Shown: piece by piece, positions 58,973 through 64,000 of the stretch
Layout: each line of letters starts with the position of its first letter
Position numbering within the stretch: position 1 is the stretch's first letter
Source of the DNA: Pseudonocardia alaniniphila
GTDB taxonomy: Bacteria > Actinomycetota > Actinomycetes > Mycobacteriales > Pseudonocardiaceae
Assembly (NCBI RefSeq): GCF_022524485.1
Contig: NZ_JAKXMK010000004.1
Location: forward strand, 248,001 to 312,000
DNA: 64,000 nucleotides
Direction of reading: 5' to 3'
Made by a program: the position numbers and the translations under genes
Notes under the pieces: generated by a model
Seen by the model: the letters and a program-made list of their open reading frames with translations, nothing else
The model's database searches: none
What the model was told of the DNA's origin: nothing

Positions 58973-59899
58973 ATGACCAGTACCGACGTGCCCACGCAGG
59001 CGTTCGCGCCACAGCCACACCGCACGCCTACCAGCGTCGCTCGCGGCGTGGTCAAGACGATGCGGCCGCGGCAGTGGGTGAAGAACGTCTTGGTGCTCGC
59101 GGCGCCATTCGTCGGTGGTGACCTGTTCACCGAGGGAATCGCGATCAACCTCGCGATTGCGTTCGTGGCGTTCTCGCTCGCCGCGTCCGGCATCTACCTG
59201 GTCAACGATGCGAACGACGTCGCGGCCGACCGGGTGCACCCGACGAAGCGCAACCGTCCAATTGCAGCCGGGATCGTCCCCGCCCCGCTCGCGTTGGTCG
59301 TGGCTGGCGTGCTGCTGCTGGGCTCGCTCGCGCTGAGCCTGCTGGCCAACGTCAGCCTCGTGATCGTCGTGGGGGTCTATATCGGGGTGCAGCTGGCGTA
59401 CTGCTTCTGGCTCAAGCACCAACCGGTGCTCGACATCTGCATCGTCGCGTCCGGCTTCCTACTGCGTGCCATCGCGGGTGGCGCAGCCACCGGCATCCCA
59501 CTCTCGCAGTGGTTCCTGCTGGTCGCCGGGTTTGGGTCGCTGTTCATGGTGGCCGGCAAGCGGTACGCGGAGATGATGCTGGCCGAGCGCACCGGCGCCA
59601 AGATCCGCAAGTCGCTCGAGAGCTACTCCTCGTCTTACTTGCGGTTCGTCTGGGCGCTCTCGGCCACGGTGCTGATCACCACGTACTCCCTGTGGGCCTT
59701 CGACATCGGCGTGGAGCAGCACAACACCGTCTGGTCGGTGATCTCGATCGTGCCGTTCGTGATCGCCGTGCTGCGGTACTCGGTGGACGTCGACTCGGGC
59801 AACGGCGGCGCGCCCGAGGAGATCGCGCTCGGCGACCGCGTGCTGCAGGTACTCGCGCTCCTCTGGATCGCAGCTCTGGTGCTCACGGTTTACGCCTAG
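58973..59899 (+). CDS. ubiA: UbiA-type decaprenyl-phosphate phosphoribosyltransferase
   Basis: A 308-residue prenyltransferase-fold enzyme with nine helices. MRPRQWVKNVLVLAAPFVGGDLF near 25 and YLVNDANDVAADRVHPTKRNRPIA near 80, with the NDxxDxxxD metal motif, match Rv3806c-type enzymes making decaprenylphosphoryl-phosphoribose, the arabinose donor precursor of arabinogalactan. GGAAGGG lies 6 bases before ATG 58973. Its presence indicates a cell wall with arabinan. Confidence 0.87.
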   Translation: MTSTDVPTQAFAPQPHRTPTSVARGVVKTMRPRQWVKNVLVLAAPFVGGDLFTEGIAINLAIAFVAFSLAASGIYLVNDANDVAADRVHPTKRNRPIAAGIVPAPLALVVAGVLLLGSLALSLLANVSLVIVVGVYIGVQLAYCFWLKHQPVLDICIVASGFLLRAIAGGAATGIPLSQWFLLVAGFGSLFMVAGKRYAEMMLAERTGAKIRKSLESYSSSYLRFVWALSATVLITTYSLWAFDIGVEQHNTVWSVISIVPFVIAVLRYSVDVDSGNGGAPEEIALGDRVLQVLALLWIAALVLTVYA

Positions 59900-60420
59900 C
59901 CCGGCGCATTCACGCCGGTGTGATCAAGAGAGCCATGCGTGGACGTGGGGAGTGCTCCCCGAGCTGGAACGAACGGGCTTGTCGAAAACCTCGTCCGTCC
60001 AGGCCCGAGGGGCACTCTACGGGTGAGCGCACGGTCGACCGCGAGCTAGCCGGTGGTCAAAGGACCGCTTTTGTCTCGCGACCTCCGTCCTTGCACGGTG
60101 TGACGGCTGCTGGGATTCGATGTGCTGTTTCCGTTCGTGACGTTGGCTGCCATTTCTTTCTGCGCCTGGCAGTGGACGACGAGCTGCGAGGGCCTTGCCG
60201 ACACCGTGCCGCTCGACGTCGACCGTGATGGTCGGCCGGACCCGGTCTCGGTCACCGGATCCCTTCAAGCATTCGGTGCCTACGCGCGGACGACCGGGCT
60301 GGCCCGTGCGCCCGTGGATGACGTCTGCCTGCCACTCCCTGAACCGAGTCGGGTTCGTGGCGTAGGCGAAACCTCGGCGCCGGGGCGGTCCACTTCCGCC
60401 GTGGCGATGATCGGTGACGT
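59900..60420. other. Intergenic region, possibly with an IS remnant
   Basis: A frame at 59922-60026 ending in TGA reads like a protein tail (HAWTWGVLPELERTGL, then ARGALYG); its style recalls transposase C-termini, but the rest of such a gene is absent. No other gene is supported up to the SRPBCC stop at 60421. Confidence 0.3.
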
Positions 60421-60903
60421 TCAGCTCTCCGGCTCGAACAGGGCGGCGTATCGGGCCAGGTACAGCGGCCATCCCTGATCTGCGTCGATGCCTTCGCTGA
60501 CCGACTGCCATCCGGGACCGTGTCGGTCGAGGTGACGGTGCTCAAGTTCAACGCGGGTGCGGTTCGGACCCTCGGGGACGAACCGGACCTCGACCTCGCT
60601 CGTGAGATCCGGGTTGGTCTCGACCTGCCATTGCGGGCCGATGTCCCAACTGAACACCACGCGGTCCGGCGGCTCGTAGTCCAGGATCCGTGCCCAGCGG
60701 CACTCACTGCCGTCGATCGCACGGTCGTAGATGTGCCCACCGACGCGCGGCTCGAACACCGTCTCTGCGATTGGGGCCGCGAGCAGGTTGTGCTCTGGCG
60801 GCTTGAAGTCGCCGAACCGTTCGGTGAACGCGGTGAAGGCCTGTGTGATCCCCGCGTTGACCACGACCTGCTTGCGGACAACAGTGACCTCGGTTCCGGT
60901 CAT
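60421..60903 (-). CDS. SRPBCC/AHSA1-type protein
   Basis: A 160-residue START-like fold. AGITQAFTAFTERFGDFKPPEHN, FEPRVGGHIYDRAIDGSECRWARILDYEPPDRVVFSWDI and the C-terminal helix DQGWPLYLARYAALFE match the AHSA1 family. These bind small hydrophobic ligands; the exact role is not known. It overlaps the upstream ArsR-type gene by 4 bases (ATGA), the usual pairing. Confidence 0.85.
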   Translation of the reverse strand: MTGTEVTVVRKQVVVNAGITQAFTAFTERFGDFKPPEHNLLAAPIAETVFEPRVGGHIYDRAIDGSECRWARILDYEPPDRVVFSWDIGPQWQVETNPDLTSEVEVRFVPEGPNRTRVELEHRHLDRHGPGWQSVSEGIDADQGWPLYLARYAALFEPES

Positions 60904-61223
60904 GGACTCTCCTCTGTCGCTTGTTCGGCAACATCCACGTAGCTGGCCAGAGCTCTCTGCCAGAAGGTGTCGAGCTGATCTCGCAAAGCGGCGACTGCTG
61001 TCGGATTGAGCCGGTAGATCCGTCGTGTTCCGACCGCGCGCTCACTGACCAGGCCGGCATCCTTGAGGACTTTCAGGTGCTGGGACACCGCAGACCTGGT
61101 CACCGGCAGCTCGGCAGCGAGCTGCCCCACCGCTTGCGGCCCCTCCGCGAGGCGGCTCACGATCGCGCGCCGCGTGCCGTCCGCCAGCGCGCTCCAGCCG
61201 TCGCCCACTCGGTCAGCATCCAC
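60900..61223 (-). CDS. ArsR-family winged-helix regulator (non-metal type)
   Basis: A 107-residue repressor: WSALADGTRRAIVSRLAEGPQAVGQLAAELPVTRSAVSQHLKVLKDAGLVSERAVGTRRIYRL. There are no cysteines, so it does not sense arsenic; such proteins pair with SRPBCC genes. GTG 61223 touches the palindrome CTAACGGTTAG, and the transcript may be nearly leaderless. Confidence 0.85.
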   Translation of the reverse strand: MDADRVGDGWSALADGTRRAIVSRLAEGPQAVGQLAAELPVTRSAVSQHLKVLKDAGLVSERAVGTRRIYRLNPTAVAALRDQLDTFWQRALASYVDVAEQATEESP

Positions 61224-61233
61224 TAACGGTTAG
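61223..61233. promoter_or_regulatory. Palindrome CTAAC-G-GTTAG at the ArsR/SRPBCC start
   Basis: A perfect 5-1-5 palindrome overlapping the first base of the GTG start, followed by a repeat of TCCACTAA at 61236-61243. A probable autoregulatory site. Confidence 0.45.
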
Positions 61234-61243
61234 CGTCCACTAA

Positions 61244-61699
61244 TGGAGCTGCGGCGTCAAGGGCACAGCATGAACACTGATGTTCCCCACGGCCGCGGCT
61301 GATTGCGGCGATCTGGTTGTCACACGAGCTGAGTGCGCCGTGCCGCCGACTTGGCTTGTGGTGTCAAGTGCTCGGATGACAGTTGACCGATGAAGCCATC
61401 TGGGTGCAGCGCCCTTGCGGAGCCGACTACTGCCTGCGGGCAGCGTTGAGTCTGTGCGAGAAACCTATGCGCAAGATGACTTAGTCGCTAATGACTGACC
61501 CACTCTCAAAACTACTGAGCGAGGACAAACGCCACCGCCGCCCACCTAAGTGGTGAGCACCGTCGCGCGGATCGGTGGGCGCTTCTGTGCAAGGCGCATC
61601 GAGGCAACTAACAGCGTGGTCACTGTATTGGACAGATTCGCAACCTAACGTCCCCGCCATCAGGCGCGCAGCGGACGGTGACCTGCTCGGGGGGCGCCC
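61244..61699. other. Intergenic region without a recognised gene
   Basis: GC content drops around 61440-61560. Only short frames are present, and no RNA gene or repeat was recognised. Confidence 0.4.
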
Positions 61700-62374
61700 T
61701 CAGGTCGTGACGGCACTCCGTGCGCGGCGGCAGCGGTGAAGGGTGGCGATGCTGTAGGCGAGCCGGACGAGGCTGGCGGCTGCGGCCATCGCGGTGAGGA
61801 TCTCGGGATGGCCGGATGTGGACGCCGCGAGGTGAGGGAGGGCAGCGAGGACGAGGAGGTCGCCGACGATGCATGCCAGACCGAGCAGCGACGTCATGTC
61901 GAGCATGTGGCGCGGTGTGGGATGTATCCAGCGGCTGAGCCGACCGGTGCCGGCCAGCACGAGCGCGCCCGCGCTGCAGCCGAGCATGGTGAGCGGCAGG
62001 GCGGGAATCGAGGACCAGAGCGCGCTTGGACCGCGCTGCCACCAGTTGGGCGGCGCAAGCAGGAGGAGCCAGGTGATGCCGACGAACGGGCCGGTGAGCA
62101 GGTAGCTCAGGCTGACGCGGCGAGCGTGGGTGTTGGCCAGCTCGTCCGCGAACGCTTTCGCGACGAAGTGTGCGGTGCCGAATTCCTCGAGCGCCGCGGC
62201 GACCGCCGCGTCTGGTGTCGCACCGCGGGCGCGGCGTGTGGCTGTTGCTGTGTGGAGGCCGTCGCGGAGCTCCTCGAGGATGGCGGCGCGGGTGCGGCGC
62301 GAGCCGATCAGCCGCACATCGACGTCGTGGAGGTAGGCCTCGATAGCCGGCTCCGCTATCCCGCGGGTGCGCAT
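61700..62374 (-). CDS. Membrane protein with HAAS-like N-terminal domain, partner of PadR
   Basis: 224 residues. The N-terminal 80 residues (IEAYLHDVDVRLIGSRRTRAAILEELRDGLHTAT, ALEEFGTAHFVAKAFADEL) form the helical HAAS/permease-prefix domain that pairs with PadR regulators. Five to six helices follow. It overlaps the PadR gene by 19 bases. Possibly a sensor or transport accessory protein; the function is unknown. Confidence 0.75.
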   Translation of the reverse strand: MRTRGIAEPAIEAYLHDVDVRLIGSRRTRAAILEELRDGLHTATATRRARGATPDAAVAAALEEFGTAHFVAKAFADELANTHARRVSLSYLLTGPFVGITWLLLLAPPNWWQRGPSALWSSIPALPLTMLGCSAGALVLAGTGRLSRWIHPTPRHMLDMTSLLGLACIVGDLLVLAALPHLAASTSGHPEILTAMAAAASLVRLAYSIATLHRCRRARSAVTT

Positions 62375-62694
62375 TCTCTCCCCGTCAACAGCGAGGTGAC
62401 AGCGATGGAGAACTCCTGCCAGCCGACGCGGGCGGCGGCCAGCGTCTGCGCCCCCGCAGGCGTCAGTTGATAGGTGCGCCGCCGGCGCCCGGTATCGGAC
62501 GTCCACTGGCTGCGCACCAGCCCCGCTCGCTCCAGCCGATGCAGGGCGGGATAGATGGTGCCGGTAGGCAGATCGATGCGACCGCCGCTGCCGGCTCGAA
62601 GCGCCTCGATCACTGCGTAGCCGTGCAGGGGGCCAGGCTCCAGCACGGCTAGGAGCAGCCCGTCGAGGTGCCCCTTGAGCGACTCCGCTCGCAT
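62356..62694 (-). CDS. PadR-family transcriptional regulator
   Basis: A 112-residue winged-helix protein: LKGHLDGLLLAVLEPGPLHGYAVIEALRAGSGGRIDLPTGTIYPALHRLERAGLVRSQW, the PadR core, then the short dimer helix. It likely represses its own two-gene operon with the HAAS-domain membrane protein. Confidence 0.88.
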   Translation of the reverse strand: MRAESLKGHLDGLLLAVLEPGPLHGYAVIEALRAGSGGRIDLPTGTIYPALHRLERAGLVRSQWTSDTGRRRRTYQLTPAGAQTLAAARVGWQEFSIAVTSLLTGRECAPAG

Positions 62695-62805
62695 GCGTAG
62701 CGACGCTACTCCTTCGGGGTGCCAGTTCGGTCGAATCCGGCGGACCGTGCGAGTCGAGCAGTAGGGTTCCTATGCATAGGGGAGCTACTTATCGGGCGGT
62801 GTGGC

Positions 62806-63291
62806 GTGGTCGACATAGTCGTCGGGGTTCATGTGCTCTGCGGCCTGGCTGCTGTCACGGCGGGTGTGGTGGCGACGCGGACCCGGAAGGGCAGCCGGCG
62901 ACACCGACGAGCCGGTCAGGTGTGGCTCGTGGGGCTGGCCGGGCTGTGCGTCACCGCGCTGATCCTGGCGAGCATGGACTGGGCGCATCGATGGCACCTC
63001 ATCGTGTTGGGCGGGATGGCGGCTGTCCTGGCCGCAGTAGGTTTCCTCTGGGCTCACCGGCGGTGGAGGGGTTGGCGAGCGACGCATATCGTCGGGATGA
63101 GTTGTTCGTTCATAGCGGTGCTGACCGCGTTCTATGTGGACAACGGGCCTCGCCTGCCGGTGTGGAACTTGCTGCCGCCGATCGCGTTCTGGTTCCTCCC
63201 GAGTGCGGTGGGGCTGCCGCTGTTGGTTCGGGCGCTGCGCCGCCACGTCGGTCGACGTTCGGCTGGCAGTTTCACGGGTGCTGGTCAGTGA
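62806..63291 (+). CDS. DUF2306-like membrane protein
   Basis: About 161 residues with four to five helices and the pattern TRKGSRRHRRAGQVWLVGL, ATHIVGMSCSFIAVLTAFYVDNGPRLPVWNLLPPIAFWFLP, typical of DUF2306. The function is unknown. The start is uncertain: GTG 62806 places the first helix at the N-terminus, while earlier starts add an unlikely basic leader. Confidence 0.6.
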   Translation: MVDIVVGVHVLCGLAAVTAGVVATRTRKGSRRHRRAGQVWLVGLAGLCVTALILASMDWAHRWHLIVLGGMAAVLAAVGFLWAHRRWRGWRATHIVGMSCSFIAVLTAFYVDNGPRLPVWNLLPPIAFWFLPSAVGLPLLVRALRRHVGRRSAGSFTGAGQ

Positions 63292-63380
63292 CCCGCGGCG
63301 GGAGAGGTTTCGCGTGCGCACCGCGCTACCACGGTGATCGGTCGAACGCCCTCGTTTGGTGCTCTTGACTGCTTCGGCGA

Positions 63381-63500
63381 TTGCGCGCCACGCCACCCTG
63401 CGAGGCGGGTGGCGCCGGTGCGCTCGGCGGCGTCAAGCGAGGTGAGCCCATCCCAATCAACCCGGTTGAGGTCTGCGCCTCGCCTTCGGAAGGCAGGTTT
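63381..63500 (-). pseudogene. Ankyrin-repeat protein fragment
   Basis: About 40 codons read as one ankyrin unit: RRRGADLNRVDWDGLTSLDAAERTGATRLAGW. The rest of an ankyrin protein is not in frame on either side, so this is a remnant. The host gene may have extended to about 63679 in another frame. Bases 63501-63773 hold nothing else that is supported. Confidence 0.45.
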
Positions 63501-63773
63501 TCGGCAGTGCCGTGCTGGCCGCGCTGTGCCGAGCGAGCGGGCACGCCCGGTGCTGCGCCGCGCTGCGCCCTGACCGTGATCAACACCAGCTGACGGGCAC
63601 AACCTGCGTCATCAAACGGCACTCCGGCAACGGTGGCGCGCGCCAGGGCGGCCCGCACAAGGACCCGCGCGGCTGGCAAGCTATGGGGCCGGCAGTGCCG
63701 CGTCTATCAGGAATGCCAGCCGTGGTCCTGGGCGGCCGAACCACTTGTAATGAGCATCTGTTCGCAGACGCAA

Positions 63774-64000
63774 TCACACCTCAAGGGCTCGGTAGTCTGC
63801 TGAGATATCGGCGTGCATTGCCTGAGACATCTGAAGGATCAGGTCGTCGAGTCTCCCGAGCGCCGCAACAACCATCCGTTTCGTAAGCGCGTCACTACGC
63901 TCGAGGAGAAGCTGGTCGATGAATGCGACGTCAAGACGCACCCGCGCGAGCTCTCTCACAACATCTCGTCGCGCCGCTTCTACGAACGCTCCGGCATAAA
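63774..64000 (-). CDS. Partial gene of unknown function running off the right edge
   Basis: The frame is open from the window edge to a stop at 63774, giving about 75 C-terminal residues: AGAFVEAARRDVVRELARV, RLDVAFIDQLLLERSDALTKRMVV, AALGRLDDLILQMSQAMHADIS. It is helical and soluble, with no recognised family. A GTG at 63959 could start a 61-residue protein, but the in-frame coding-like sequence above it favours a start outside the window. Confidence 0.5.
   Translation of the reverse strand, partial: YAGAFVEAARRDVVRELARVRLDVAFIDQLLLERSDALTKRMVVAALGRLDDLILQMSQAMHADISADYRALEV

Noticed and set aside
1-64000. tRNA, rRNA, CRISPR arrays, origins, attachment sites
   Set aside because: No cloverleaf, repeat-spacer series, DnaA-box cluster or integrase was seen when reading both strands.

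Overview
The window is very GC-rich, starts many genes with GTG, overlaps them by 4 bases (ATGA/GTGA) and carries an arabinogalactan-type UbiA prenyltransferase. This points to an actinobacterium of the Pseudonocardiaceae (Pseudonocardia-like). That assignment is inferred from gene style and content, not from a marker gene. No tRNA, rRNA, CRISPR array, integrase or relaxase was seen.

Layout. 1-2.4 kb: the N-terminal part of an ATP-dependent DNA ligase and an alpha/beta hydrolase. 2.4-10.4 kb: a leftward, tightly overlapped remnant of an actinobacterial conjugation module (ParA-like ATPase, small membrane protein, lipoprotein, VirB6-like protein, SCO6880-like protein, VirB4-like ATPase, a truncated coupling protein, a DUF4913 protein and a lytic transglycosylase). 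10.5-12.2 kb: an IS3-family element with 25-bp ends and a 3-bp target duplication that splits a small zinc-ribbon gene; the gene can be rejoined across the element.

12.6-32 kb is a large arsenic island. A leftward block holds a disulfide-reductase-like flavoprotein, arsC, acr3, two arsR genes, a winged-helix regulator and pstB-A-C-S. Next come a second arsC with an N-terminal helical domain, an ArsR-ArsC fusion, a lone winged-helix protein, a divergent arsR/arsI pair, two tandem MFS exporters, a flavoprotein with a Cys-rich tail, an ArsR-ArsN fusion, arsO and an orphan PstS-like lipoprotein. The island therefore joins arsenate reduction, arsenite efflux, organoarsenical degradation and modification, and selective phosphate uptake. 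Each ArsR-type regulator has its own palindrome nearby. The first pstS and one MFS gene are frameshifted.

32-53.5 kb is a heavy-metal island, mainly for copper. It holds copA, a Cd/Pb-type cmtR with a CDF exporter, a methyltransferase plus PaaK-like ligase pair, a BlaI repressor with an M56 membrane protease, a CcdA/redoxin/thioredoxin/TlpA/CcdA thiol-redox operon, CopC-CopD, DUF305, copB and an MFS exporter. Four near-identical 26-bp palindromes with core CTCCGTACGGAG sit upstream of the copA-side divergent pair, blaI, the CcdA operon and the small-protein/CopCD operon. This suggests a copper regulon run by a BlaI that has no cysteines of its own. Three ATACCC-N5-GGGTAT sites between copB and the MFS gene look like CsoR operators, although no csoR is in the window.

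53.5-64 kb looks more like ordinary chromosome: a decayed AhpD-like gene, a TetR/MFS pair, a GT-C membrane glycosyltransferase, the UbiA-type enzyme, ArsR/SRPBCC and PadR/membrane-protein pairs, a DUF2306-like protein, an ankyrin fragment and a gene running off the right edge.
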